Positions 8,320 through 17,423 of a DNA stretch of 64,000 nt are shown piece by piece. The notes under the pieces were generated by a model, which was not told the origin of the DNA, did not search any database, and saw only the letters and a list, made by a program, of their open reading frames with translations. Where the stretch lies: positions 25,481 to 89,480 of the forward strand of contig JAZRWH010000069.1 in assembly GCA_045599585.1 (NCBI GenBank), in the 5' to 3' direction. The DNA is from RGIG464 sp045599585 (GTDB lineage: Bacteria; Myxococcota_A; Bradymonadia; UBA4248). How positions within the stretch are numbered: the first letter of the stretch is position 1; each line of letters begins with the position of its first letter. Made by a program: the position numbers and the translations under genes.

Positions 8320-11300
8320 ATGCAGATGAAGGCTGAATCATTATCAGAATTAAACACTTTTGAGTCGCGCTACGAACTGCTGCACCGTATCGGTAGCGGA
8401 GGTATGGGCGATGTCTATGCAGCGTACGATTGTATCCTGGGAAAGCACGTCGCAATTAAAGTGATTAAGCTCGCGTACTCTCGCGATCAACAGATTCAGC
8501 AAAAGTTCTATAGTGAAGCTCGCGCATTATTAATGCTTTGTGAACCACACATTGTCGAGGCTTTCGATTTTGGTATGACACCATCGGGACAGCTTTATTT
8601 GGCAATGGAGTATGTCCGCGGTATTTCGCTTCATGAATTATGTAACGCTCACCTTCCACTCTCGGTGATTAAGGATATCGTTTGTCAGTTGCTTGATGCA
8701 CTCGAGTACGTTCATGGGCGCGGCATCGTTCACAGAGATATTAAAAGCGAAAACGTTCTCGTCGTATGGACAAGTGAGTCATTAGCGGCAAAACTCGTTG
8801 ATTTCGGATTGGCTGTGGTGCCGCTCGAAGAAAATGAAAGCGGACAGTCAAGAACGTTTGGTACACCCGGGTTTATTGCGCCAGAACAAATCTGTGATGG
8901 CATGTCGCGTGCCTGTCCAGCCTCTGATCTTTATAGCGTCGGCGTCATTCTTTATGAACTTTTGTGCGGTAAATTGCCTTTTGACGGTGATTCGGATGAA
9001 GCAATCCTTCGCGCACAGCTCAATGATGAACGCCAGCCGATCGCATGGAACGCAACGCTGAAAAACGTTCCGAAAAACACGAAAGACGCCTTCGAAGCCG
9101 TACTTGAAAGGGCGCTGGCGCGTCGTATGTGGATGCGGTATTTGAATGCCGCTGAGTTTAAAAGCGATATCGAGAAAATTAGCGTCGTACAGCGCAGTTT
9201 GCCCGACGGCCCGCAGATCGAAAAAATGCGCAAAATGGCTTTCGAAGCCGATTGTGCTTCGAATGATGAGGGCCTATTTTCGAAGTTTAAGGCGCTCGAT
9301 GCTGTTGAAATCGTCGAAGCACATGCACGATCACTTTCTGATGTTGATCTGGATGCTATAGAATTAGAAGAAAGTGCAGAAAATTCATATTTGCCCCATG
9401 GTTCATGCTTTTGTGAAGAACATGAGCATGTTTGGGATGCTCTCGATGCGATGGCAAAAAGCGCGCTGCTTGGAATGACGCGCGCTGTCGTGATCCGAAG
9501 TGAATTTGGGTTCGGTAAAACTTTTTTGCTTCAGCAGCTTTCCAAATCTTGGCGTTCCCTAAATGCACAAATCGTTCAGGTGCATTGCACAAAAGATGAT
9601 GATGTGGATGAAGTATCGGCATTTCATCAAAGCGCTGCTGTATTGTGGAAGATTCTCACAGCAGTCCTCAATGAACCAGCTGATTCCGTTGATGGCATGG
9701 AATGCTCTTCTTCTATCGCGCAACGTCTCCACGAGCTTGGACTTCAAAACACCGAGTTGCTCGAAATCTTTTTGGATAGCTCTCCAATTCAAAATACGTC
9801 GTTTTGGACACGTGCATCCAATGCACTCAATGATCCGTTGATGCTCGCTTCAATTGCCGCATCAGCCCTTCGCCGTCCCCTGTTTTTGATCATAGACGAT
9901 CTCCAGTGCTGCAGTGCGATCGTCTACGATTTTTTGGCCGAACTTGCACGTATCGCTCCTAATACGTTCGTTTTAGCTGCATACGAAACCTCCGATGTCA
10001 ACGCGCTGTTCCCCGATCGCATTGAGATTACGCAGCGAGAGTCGTTTAAGGCTTTGATGCAAAACGCAATGGATCTTGAGGCGGTAGAGCCAGCAAAAAT
10101 GGTGCGTTTGCTGGTCAAATCAGAGTTTTTAACGCCGTCTTTGGCTGAACGCATTACGCGTCGCGCGTCGGGAAATGTGTATTATGCCTTGAGTTGCGTT
10201 GAACAGCTCCGACAGGATTTACGTCTCGTGCAAACGCAAGAGGGTAGGTTCGATCTCCCATACAACGATGATGAACCAACACCCATCCCGAATGCTATTA
10301 GTCACTACTTTCGCACGCGCTTCGATTGTATAGGGCGTCGTTTGGGACTCCGGTTCGTGCTTTATAAAGAAGTTTTGCTCCGACTCGCGGTTTTGGGCGC
10401 GCGCATTAATATGGCAGAACTTGAACAGTTTTGGAAACACGAGTCCGATAAAGCGCTCGCTATGTGTTGGCAGGAGGCCGTTGAAGCGTGGTGCGATTAC
10501 GGCATTCTGCGCATTGAAGATAATCATGGAACGCAAACCGTCGTTTTTTATGAACCCTGGATTCCTCGTACAATAGAAACTTTTGCTCCCATTGCAAAAG
10601 TCAAAGAATTACACCGACTAACAGCATCCGCACTCGAGTCCGATTATCAGTACCCAACCTGTGATCAACTCGCTGAACTTGCGCGTCACTGGAAAGTCGC
10701 CGACGAAGAAATGGCCTTTGCTAAAACAGCACTGCGCGCTGCTGCCGCAAATTGTTCCGAGGGTAACCTCGCTGCTGCCCAGGATCTTTATCGAACACTT
10801 ACTAAAATTTGGCAGCATAATCACAATGCCAACAATAATTCTCAAAATGGATTGAGCTGGATTCTTGTCTTCTGCGACTACGTCAAAAATAGTTTGGCAC
10901 TCGGTAATGAAATCGCCGTTCGTGACGCACTTGCTGCCTTGACTCAGCTCGCTGGTTCCAATGAGGAAAAACGTACGTTTGTGCGAATCGCTGAAGCTTC
11001 GTATCGATTTGTTTGCGGTAAATGTGACGAAGCTTATAAGATGATTCACCCCATTTTTGATAAATCTTACTTTCTTACGCGTGATGCACTCTGTGAAGCG
11101 CGCTTAGCTCAGGGGCGCTGCAGCTTGGCGCTCGGGAATTATAAGGACGCTGCCAAAGATCTCGAAGATGTATGCCGCGAATATGGGGTGACTGGCCGTA
11201 TCGAACGATCTGCGCATACGTACGTCTTCTTAAGTCACGCACTCTGGTGCCTGGGAAACGCTAAACGTGCCCACGATCTGCAACGACGCGCTGGCGATGC

Positions 11301-12222
11301 GCTTAAAAACTTCAACCAGGTGCGTGCGTTGGCTGAACTTGAGGCGGTGCGTGCATGCGAAACTTGCTGCGAAAATCCATCGCCCGAATCATTCGCTTTG
11401 CTCAACACCATGGCCGATCGTTTCACAAATTACGGCGATGTCTTGTTCGAAACTGCACTCTTTAATGTGCGGTTGATCATGGCGATCCTCTATAAAGATG
11501 AAGTGCAAGCTAATGCCCTCATTGAGCGTACTCGACAGCTCAGCTTAGATCACCCTTGGATGGCTTTTCCTTCAATTAAAGCGTGGACGCGTATTCTCGA
11601 TGCAATTGCATTTTTGTCGGAAGATCTGTCTTTTGAAGCTCGCCACGCATTCGATGATGCACTCAGTCTGTTTACAACGGCCGAGGATCGCGTCGGCATT
11701 TCGATCGTCTATTTCGTCCGCGCTTTTTATGCGCTGGATACTGGCGATGAATCACAGGCTGCCGTACTTATCGAAAAAGCTGCTTTCGCTATGCCGAAGA
11801 CGCTATGGTGTGAAACGTTGTACTCATTGATGCGCGCCGTTCAGTTTGGTATGCAGGCCGACTACGCTCATGCTCAGGAGGCCATTGACACCGTTCTCCA
11901 AAATGCCAATCGGTTGGGGGCCAAGGTATTCGAATCTGCCGCTCATCTCGTTGAGATCGATCTTTGTGTAAACAACTATAAAATTGATCAGGCGAAGTCT
12001 GTTCTCAAAATATATAAAAAATATGAATTTCCTCCACTTATCGCGCCGTTCTTTGAGCATATTTTAGAGCGCGTCCAAAAACATGGTGATCTCATCTCGA
12101 CTTCTTTTTCTATGTGCCTGCAAACGGCAATGGCTGCAGACACAGATGAGAGCGACAGCGATTCCGTCGAAGTCAATCTCGAACCGCAGCGTTTTATGCC
12201 GTCCGTCGAATTTAAACTGTGA
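8320..12222 (+). CDS. Ser/Thr protein kinase fused to AAA-type ATPase and helical (TPR-like) repeats
   Basis: About 1300 residues. I prefer the ATG at 8320 (AAGAG ~10 nt upstream); ATGs at 8284 and 8326 are alternatives. The kinase domain (~18-290) has Gly loop GSGGMG at 25-30, VAIK with Lys47, HRD at 138-140, DFG at 161-163 and an APE-like FIAPEQ. After a variable linker, residues ~370-640 form an AAA_16-like module with P-loop SEFGFGKT (the usual first Gly is Ser) and Walker B LFLIIDD. The remaining ~600 residues are Ala/Leu-rich helices resembling TPRs. This kinase-ATPase-repeat layout is typical of large signalling kinases in myxobacteria and relatives. It is cytosolic with no membrane span visible. 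Its substrate is unknown. Confidence 0.9.
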   Translation: MQMKAESLSELNTFESRYELLHRIGSGGMGDVYAAYDCILGKHVAIKVIKLAYSRDQQIQQKFYSEARALLMLCEPHIVEAFDFGMTPSGQLYLAMEYVRGISLHELCNAHLPLSVIKDIVCQLLDALEYVHGRGIVHRDIKSENVLVVWTSESLAAKLVDFGLAVVPLEENESGQSRTFGTPGFIAPEQICDGMSRACPASDLYSVGVILYELLCGKLPFDGDSDEAILRAQLNDERQPIAWNATLKNVPKNTKDAFEAVLERALARRMWMRYLNAAEFKSDIEKISVVQRSLPDGPQIEKMRKMAFEADCASNDEGLFSKFKALDAVEIVEAHARSLSDVDLDAIELEESAENSYLPHGSCFCEEHEHVWDALDAMAKSALLGMTRAVVIRSEFGFGKTFLLQQLSKSWRSLNAQIVQVHCTKDDDVDEVSAFHQSAAVLWKILTAVLNEPADSVDGMECSSSIAQRLHELGLQNTELLEIFLDSSPIQNTSFWTRASNALNDPLMLASIAASALRRPLFLIIDDLQCCSAIVYDFLAELARIAPNTFVLAAYETSDVNALFPDRIEITQRESFKALMQNAMDLEAVEPAKMVRLLVKSEFLTPSLAERITRRASGNVYYALSCVEQLRQDLRLVQTQEGRFDLPYNDDEPTPIPNAISHYFRTRFDCIGRRLGLRFVLYKEVLLRLAVLGARINMAELEQFWKHESDKALAMCWQEAVEAWCDYGILRIEDNHGTQTVVFYEPWIPRTIETFAPIAKVKELHRLTASALESDYQYPTCDQLAELARHWKVADEEMAFAKTALRAAAANCSEGNLAAAQDLYRTLTKIWQHNHNANNNSQNGLSWILVFCDYVKNSLALGNEIAVRDALAALTQLAGSNEEKRTFVRIAEASYRFVCGKCDEAYKMIHPIFDKSYFLTRDALCEARLAQGRCSLALGNYKDAAKDLEDVCREYGVTGRIERSAHTYVFLSHALWCLGNAKRAHDLQRRAGDALKNFNQVRALAELEAVRACETCCENPSPESFALLNTMADRFTNYGDVLFETALFNVRLIMAILYKDEVQANALIERTRQLSLDHPWMAFPSIKAWTRILDAIAFLSEDLSFEARHAFDDALSLFTTAEDRVGISIVYFVRAFYALDTGDESQAAVLIEKAAFAMPKTLWCETLYSLMRAVQFGMQADYAHAQEAIDTVLQNANRLGAKVFESAAHLVEIDLCVNNYKIDQAKSVLKIYKKYEFPPLIAPFFEHILERVQKHGDLISTSFSMCLQTAMAADTDESDSDSVEVNLEPQRFMPSVEFKL

Positions 12223-12407
12223 ACAACGTGTCAGGCTCGTAGCACGAGATGTGTCGCTGTAATCGCGTCTTTTTGGGGTACGATTTCCATCGCGCGTTTT
12301 GGCGTAATGTGAGAAATATTGTATGGTTTAAGGTACACTTGGCTTCGCCGTGTGTTGGGTTCATTAAGTTGCACGCGCATTTTCGTGCATAAAAAGGAGT
12401 TGTCGTC

Positions 12408-12644
12408 ATGGCTGGTATTCCTAAAGGCTTTAATCTTCGCAATTTCTTCGGTCAGTATTTCGATATGATTCTCAGAACAGGTTCGCCGCACGCTGAAGAA
12501 TTGGTCGATCTCGTCAAAGAACGCCGTGACATGAAACGTTGCGATATCTGCGGTTTGCCTATGAATAAAGACGCTGATAATCCTAAACCTTACATCGGCG
12601 CTTACATTTGCGACGCCTGCAGACGCGAACTCCAGGGACGCTAA
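12408..12644 (+). CDS. small zinc-ribbon protein
   Basis: 78 residues with an AAGGAG site ~9 nt upstream. A basic and amphipathic N-terminal half (PKGFNLRNFFGQYFDMIL) is followed by C-D-I-C and, 24 residues later, C-D-A-C. This four-Cys arrangement fits a single zinc site. No known name. Its stop codon overlaps the Shine-Dalgarno sequence of the amidase-like gene, so the two are almost certainly translated from one message. Confidence 0.75.
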   Translation: MAGIPKGFNLRNFFGQYFDMILRTGSPHAEELVDLVKERRDMKRCDICGLPMNKDADNPKPYIGAYICDACRRELQGR

Positions 12645-12649
12645 GGAGG
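12643..12649 (+). promoter_or_regulatory. ribosome binding site that fixes a GTG start at 12656
   Basis: AAGGAGG lies 6 nt before GTG 12656 and overlaps the stop of the zinc-ribbon gene. It makes the upstream in-frame ATG at 12608 unnecessary. Confidence 0.8.
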
Positions 12650-12655
12650 TTGATC

Positions 12656-13831
12656 GTGCCTTTACAGGATGGATATTCGCGCGATGACGCAAAAAGTTAC
12701 AATCGGCGCGCACGCCAGCTCTTTTGGCGCGGCGCCGTTCCCCCAGAGTCGCCCGTATGGAATTTGAACGATGATGCCGTCGTTGACTGGGTGGCGGAGT
12801 ATCAAAGCAAAAATGATCTTCTGCCCGACGGTAAACTCGGCGTCTCGACAATGATCGTCATGATGGCAGAAAAACGCGGCGGTTTGGGTGATCTGATCAT
12901 CGACGGCAAAGAAGTGCACGTTGACGGTTTCCGCGTCGCACGCATGTTTTTGCCCGATCCCTCTAGCGCCTCGGTTAAACCTGATATGTGTTGCGTGCTG
13001 GCTCAGCCCGAAATGGATCGCGCTGTTCGAGAACGCATCGAAGGTTCATCGCCTCTGCGCTCGCATTTCAGCATAGATAGCTCGTTTGGAACGCATTCTG
13101 AGAGCCTCGTCATCCAGTGGGCGGATCCCATGAGAGCAGTCCCGTTTTGCCCGCCCAAAGCCACTGGCGATTATCCTGTTCTGCGTCAGTGCATCGGCAT
13201 CGAGTTTGAAAATGCCCTTTTGGGATTCCAGCTAGATAATGATGAACGTCGTTGGGATAGACGAAGAGATTACATAAAAGGTCAGCTTGGAAAGAGTCAA
13301 ATTCGACAACCAGAATTGTACGTCGAACAAATTAAGGCATTTGCTCATCTTCGTGATATTCTCGTCGATCATTGCGGCATCCAAAATGTCTTTCCAACCG
13401 ATGCTGACGGTGCCTACATTACCCAGGAACTTTCCAATTCTGAACTCGCTGAATTTCACGGTTTTGCCGCAAAATTTAACTACGCTCAGCAAAATAATGA
13501 GCCAGGCGTTGGCTTCGTCGTTCACCTCGATACGCTGTTCAAAGCGGTTGTGCCCGAAAAGACAGTCGAAGCGCCCGTCGCTGTCCAGTCTGCAGCGCCC
13601 GCACAAGATGTTCAACAAAAGGTAGAAGAAGTGGTGAATGTGCCAAAAAATGATGCGGTTTTGGAAGAAAAATCAAATTTCGCTCCAAAACCGACGCAAT
13701 CTTTTTCGCCGCACATGGAAGAAGATCCTCGTTTTAATCTGTCAGCTGCGATTGCAGCGGCGTGGCAATCTGGCAAAGCCGCGCGCGGCGCGCGTATGGC
13801 TGAAAGAACGCGTCATTTTGATGCGGATTAG
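12656..13831 (+). CDS. putative peptidoglycan-binding protein with divergent amidase-like domain
   Basis: 391 residues from GTG. Residues ~25-70 contain VVDWVAEYQSKNDLLPDGKL, which fits the Q-x-x-x-x-L-x-x-D-G-x-L-G pattern of peptidoglycan-binding (PG_binding_1) modules. Residues ~110-240 (SHFSIDSSFG, VIQWADPMRAVPFC, CIGIEFENALL, then YVEQIKAFAHLRDILVDHCGI) have the order of an N-acetylmuramoyl-L-alanine amidase type 2 domain. The metal ligands are not all obvious, so it may be inactive or very divergent. No signal peptide is visible. The C-terminal ~100 residues are Ala/Pro/Val-rich and basic at the end. Coupled to the zinc-ribbon gene. The amidase reading is moderate. Confidence 0.6.
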   Translation: MPLQDGYSRDDAKSYNRRARQLFWRGAVPPESPVWNLNDDAVVDWVAEYQSKNDLLPDGKLGVSTMIVMMAEKRGGLGDLIIDGKEVHVDGFRVARMFLPDPSSASVKPDMCCVLAQPEMDRAVRERIEGSSPLRSHFSIDSSFGTHSESLVIQWADPMRAVPFCPPKATGDYPVLRQCIGIEFENALLGFQLDNDERRWDRRRDYIKGQLGKSQIRQPELYVEQIKAFAHLRDILVDHCGIQNVFPTDADGAYITQELSNSELAEFHGFAAKFNYAQQNNEPGVGFVVHLDTLFKAVVPEKTVEAPVAVQSAAPAQDVQQKVEEVVNVPKNDAVLEEKSNFAPKPTQSFSPHMEEDPRFNLSAAIAAAWQSGKAARGARMAERTRHFDAD

Positions 13832-13835
13832 ACGG

Positions 13836-14078
13836 GCCCGGCTATTTCTGACGAAATACGCCGGGCTAGCCGGCTTTTCGCCCGACAGGGTCGGGCTTAA
13901 TACGCCGGCTCTTTGATTGTGCAGTGTTTGTCTTTGGTTTGACAAAAAATTGCGCTATTTGGCTTCAATATTGCTTTTTAGGGTACCCCAAGAGAGGGTA
14001 GCGGCGTATCGAACGCGACAGGCCTTTTGGAAAGGCCTGGATTCGCGGAAGATAGCCGCTCAGGGGGAGACTTCCCCC
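13836..14078. repeat. three hairpin repeats, one of the GGGGG-footed composite type
   Basis: 13836-13866 is a perfect reverse-oriented bulged hairpin (GCCCGGC, TATTTC, loop TGAC, GAAATA, unpaired C, GCCGGGC), starting 5 nt after a stop codon. 13868-13910 is a related, less perfect copy. 13994-14078 is the composite form: GTAGCGGCGTAT, a long variable arm, then GATAGCCGCT and a GGGGGAGACTTCCCCC hairpin. I see no gene in 13832-14182. Confidence 0.75.
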
Positions 14079-14182
14079 TTCCCAAAACTTATGCTTCGCA
14101 GGAACGATCGCCTCGCGAAAAGATCGATCCGTCACGTTTGATCTTTAAGTGTCTGCGAATTTAGAATTGGATGGAGAAAACG

Positions 14183-14671
14183 ATGAGAAAGAAACTGTAT
14201 GTATTATTGGCATCACTGATGACTGCACTCGTTTTGGGCATGGCGGGATGTGCGAGCATGGCCTATACGACGAATTACGATTCGTACATTACATCACAGC
14301 TTAAGACGTACAAATACAAGGCAGATGAATTTCCGCAGGTGTGGACGGCAGCGCGACAGCTTCTGTTCAAACAAGGATTTCAGGTTAGAGATTCGGGCGG
14401 CGGCTACAACGTGGAGACGGAATGGGCCGACACGGGCAGGGCGTGGCGTCGCTATTTGTTGACAGGCTATACGACGGCGAATGGTGAGGCGTGGGTCGAA
14501 TTTTTGTATTACGAAGAGACGTACGAGCACCACGGTATGAACGTTTCAGCGCGAAGCGAGCGAGATTATCAAATGGAAGCCGAAGTGCTTAAGACGGTGA
14601 AACCGGCAGAATGGACGCGTATCTCGAATGCTGCCGATGTGTATGCGAAATCAAAAACGCAGAGCAAATAA
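14183..14671 (+). CDS. lipoprotein of unknown function
   Basis: 162 residues. I chose the ATG at 14183 because GGAG at 14173-14176 is 6 nt upstream; the in-frame ATG at 14171 overlaps that site. The signal peptide ends in LGMAGC, a good lipobox (Cys about residue 23). The mature part is ~140 residues, rich in Tyr and Trp, with alternating strand-like stretches (AWVEFLYYEETYE). No family recognised. It lies upstream of the tRNA genes and has no visible strong terminator. Confidence 0.7.
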   Translation: MRKKLYVLLASLMTALVLGMAGCASMAYTTNYDSYITSQLKTYKYKADEFPQVWTAARQLLFKQGFQVRDSGGGYNVETEWADTGRAWRRYLLTGYTTANGEAWVEFLYYEETYEHHGMNVSARSERDYQMEAEVLKTVKPAEWTRISNAADVYAKSKTQSK

Positions 14672-14696
14672 AAAATGAGTGGCTGAGAAAAACATC

Positions 14697-14725
14697 TTGA
14701 CTAACGCGCAAGTTTCCAGTAGAAG
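14697..14725 (+). promoter_or_regulatory. probable promoter for the tRNA-fMet pair
   Basis: TTGACT, 17-nt spacer, TAGAAG, about 30 nt before the first tRNA. The GC-rich sequence after the -10 could be a discriminator. Read by eye only. Confidence 0.5.
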
Positions 14726-14756
14726 GGGAGCGCTTGCTGAGAAAGGCAAGATGTAA

Positions 14757-14830
<74 letters not shown>

Positions 14831-14841
14831 CTTTCTCTTGA

Positions 14842-14915
<74 letters not shown>

Positions 14916-14918
14916 TTT

Positions 14919-14953
14919 AGCGCCTTTCCTAAACAGAAAGGCGCTTTTTTTTT
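14919..14953 (+). terminator. terminator of the tRNA operon
   Basis: AGCGCCTTTC, 7-nt loop, GAAAGGCGCT, then a run of nine T. Confidence 0.9.
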
Positions 14954-15078
14954 GCCATCATTCCTGGCGGGGCTTCGTTGCCTGCTTGAATTTTATGGTT
15001 CGTCGTTCAAATCTTGTTTATATTTGGGAACGGTGATAGTTTGGGGGCAGGTCGTGTCGCTCTGCTAATACGGGTTAA

Positions 15079-16362
15079 GTGGGTGAGATGTTGGCAATGC
15101 TGGGTAGGTTGGTGGAAAAGATGATGGGAGGCGGAAAAGTGGCTTCCAGCCGAAGTTGTCTTGGTGAGGTTCTAAACAAAGTTTGTCCGCGTTTTGCTGC
15201 GCGCTACGAGGAAGTCTGTGCGCAACAGGCTGAAGCAGAAAAAAATGCGGATGAAGATGCTGTCTTCAGCGGCGTCAATACGGACGCGCTCGATATCTTG
15301 GCCTCGATGGTCATGGGAGAGATCCATTCTGGAAAGGTGGCAGATGCTGCTTCTCGCGCCTATCTTTCCATTTTGTTGGATAACGAACATCTTCCCGAAA
15401 CGCATCGACTCTCAGAATCTGAACTTGGGCTGTTGCGCGAGCTTTTGCTCGGTTATTTTGGGGCTGCCGGTGACGTGAACGAAAAGGGCGCCACAGTCCT
15501 TTCGATGATCGAAAAAAAATTCGGTTCGGGTGAATTCTCCCAAGCGCGCATCCTTTTGCAGATCTTTGAAACAAGTGCTGAAACGCGTCAGAATAATGAA
15601 CGTAATCTCTACTACGAAGACATGATTCTGCGCCTCGACATGCAGCTCAATAATACGCGTGGCGTTGATCGATCAGTCGCAGAAGCTGCTGCAAATCCTA
15701 ATGCTTCGGATGATGCAATCATTAAGGGATTTTCACAGTTGGCGAACGATTGTGGCGCTAACTTTTATCTCTATTTGCACGATCTCAAAGAGATTGAAGC
15801 TTGGAAAAAAGCCTTGGCTACGGTTCCGGAAAGTGTCTCGGAGTACCTTTTCGATTACGTCCCCGTTGTCTCGTGGCGTCATATTGGTTCGCTACATGAA
15901 CCGCTCGAAAACCAGATTCGTCGTCACATGACCTTCGATATGCTTCGCCGACACGTTCAGCAGAAGCTTCGTATGTGCTATTTCCTCCTCCTCGCGAGCG
16001 GAAATACCGGCTTCGAATGGTTTATCTTCTCGTTTACTGAATGGAGTAAACGCGTCTTTGATGTGGATGTGCGTGAAATCTTCCCCATGTTGCACCGATG
16101 CGGCGTCGTTGAGGGCATGTGCCTCCAGGAAATCCTTGATATCGTCACAGATCGCTTTTATGGCCCAGCCATGAATCGCGTTTCATTGACACCTGATGAC
16201 TTGAATCAGGCCTTTAAAACTGTTTGTAATCGCATCTTTTCTGAAGATACGGCAAGTATCCCGCCCGGAGACTACTCTCTAGGTGATCTTCTGTTGGATG
16301 CGCTTTTGCCTTTTGAGTACGGAGATCCTAAGTTTGTCTATCGCCTCTATGCGATGATGTAA
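15079..16362 (+). CDS. hypothetical helical protein
   Basis: 427 residues from a GTG start; ATGs at 15088 and 15097 are alternatives, the last with GGTGAG 9 nt upstream. No signal peptide or membrane span. The sequence is Leu/Glu/Ala-rich and looks all-helical (DILASMVMGEIHSGKVADAA, LGLLRELLLGYFG, ARILLQIFETSAETR), perhaps a repeat solenoid. I recognise no catalytic motif. The lipoprotein gene follows after 34 nt, then a receiver protein, so the three may form one unit. Confidence 0.65.
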   Translation: MGEMLAMLGRLVEKMMGGGKVASSRSCLGEVLNKVCPRFAARYEEVCAQQAEAEKNADEDAVFSGVNTDALDILASMVMGEIHSGKVADAASRAYLSILLDNEHLPETHRLSESELGLLRELLLGYFGAAGDVNEKGATVLSMIEKKFGSGEFSQARILLQIFETSAETRQNNERNLYYEDMILRLDMQLNNTRGVDRSVAEAAANPNASDDAIIKGFSQLANDCGANFYLYLHDLKEIEAWKKALATVPESVSEYLFDYVPVVSWRHIGSLHEPLENQIRRHMTFDMLRRHVQQKLRMCYFLLLASGNTGFEWFIFSFTEWSKRVFDVDVREIFPMLHRCGVVEGMCLQEILDIVTDRFYGPAMNRVSLTPDDLNQAFKTVCNRIFSEDTASIPPGDYSLGDLLLDALLPFEYGDPKFVYRLYAMM

Positions 16363-16396
16363 ACTCATGCTCTTCGAAACGTTGGGAATATCGTCT

Positions 16397-16855
16397 ATGC
16401 GTCACAAATTCCTCAATCTCTTGTTGTTTAGTACTTTTTGTTTTGGTGCGTTCTCGTTTTCGGGGTGTAAACTCATTTTTGAACCTGAAACCGATTGTAT
16501 TGAACGCGTTCTTGGAAGTATGCCTTCTGCAAATTTCCGCCACTATCGCGAAACGTGCGATGGTGACAAAGTCTGTAAGCAGATGGGTGAGCTGGGCTCC
16601 ATTGTCTCCTCGAACTGGTACAATGCTAAAAATAATCTCCACGGCTTCTACGAAATTACGAAGATCGAAAGAACTCAAGACACAGGTCGCTCATACGTTT
16701 ATGTCACGATGCTGTATCCTGCTACTGGCCCTAAAACCAAGAAACTTGAGCTCGTTTTTGAAATGGAGCGCATTAAGCTGCGTTGGCATATCTACTCTGT
16801 CAAAGGCATTGACGAGTTTAACCGCCGTGCAACGCGCGAACGCGGTATTCTGTAG
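16397..16855 (+). CDS. small lipoprotein of unknown function
   Basis: 152 residues from the ATG at 16397 (GGGAA ~8 nt upstream); an in-frame ATG at 16367 would add ten residues before an already complete signal peptide. The leader RHKFLNLLLFSTFCFGAF ends in SFSGC, a lipobox. The mature part has a helical start with CIERVLGSMPS and a beta-like end (SYVYVTMLYPAT, LELVFEMERIKLRWHIY) resembling small NTF2- or lipocalin-like folds, which is a guess. It is followed after 42 nt by the receiver gene. Confidence 0.65.
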   Translation: MRHKFLNLLLFSTFCFGAFSFSGCKLIFEPETDCIERVLGSMPSANFRHYRETCDGDKVCKQMGELGSIVSSNWYNAKNNLHGFYEITKIERTQDTGRSYVYVTMLYPATGPKTKKLELVFEMERIKLRWHIYSVKGIDEFNRRATRERGIL

Positions 16856-16897
16856 ATTTCTGTTCAGTTGAATTTGTCGACTTGAGTGAGTTTAACT

Positions 16898-17275
16898 ATG
16901 TCCGAAAAGTCTCTTGTCCTTGTCGCTGATGACGATCCCGATCTCCGTTCCCTCGTCAGACTTCATCTCGAAATGCTCGATGTCGATGTGATCGAAGCAA
17001 ATAATGGCGCGAATGCGCTAGAAACGATCCTCGTTGAGCAACCCGATCTCGTCGTGCTCGACGTGATGATGCCAGAACTTACCGGTTGGGAGATCCTAAG
17101 ATATCTTCGCTCAAAGCCGGATTACGAAGGGGTAAAAATCCTTATGCTTACCGGAATCGGCGAAACACTCAACGAAATGAGTTCACCGATGTACGGAGCT
17201 AACGATTACCTCGATAAACCCTTTAAAGGCCAAGAACTCCTCTCAAAAGTGAAAACGCTCTTGAAGTTAGCCTGA
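16898..17275 (+). CDS. stand-alone response-regulator receiver protein
   Basis: 125 residues from the ATG at 16898 (GAGTGAG ~9 nt upstream). A single receiver (CheY-like) domain with acidic pair VADDDPD, phospho-acceptor Asp in VVLDVMMPE, conserved Thr in MLTG and Lys in LDKPF: all residues needed for phosphorylation are present. No output domain, so it works by protein-protein contact. The partner histidine kinase is not in the window. A strong terminator follows within 10 nt. Confidence 0.92.
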   Translation: MSEKSLVLVADDDPDLRSLVRLHLEMLDVDVIEANNGANALETILVEQPDLVVLDVMMPELTGWEILRYLRSKPDYEGVKILMLTGIGETLNEMSSPMYGANDYLDKPFKGQELLSKVKTLLKLA

Positions 17276-17281
17276 TCTTTT

Positions 17282-17315
17282 CCGGCATTTCCTTCGTGGT
17301 GATGCCGGTTTTTTT
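17282..17315 (+). terminator. rho-independent terminator
   Basis: CCGGCAT, loop, ATGCCGG, then T7. Confidence 0.9.
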
Positions 17316-17423
17316 GTTTTTACACGCTTAATTCCCACTTCCTAACCCCCATGTTTCGTTGTGTGATCGCGTGAAAAAATTTAAATATTAGAATAATATT
17401 CCTGATCCTGTTTGTTTGATAAA

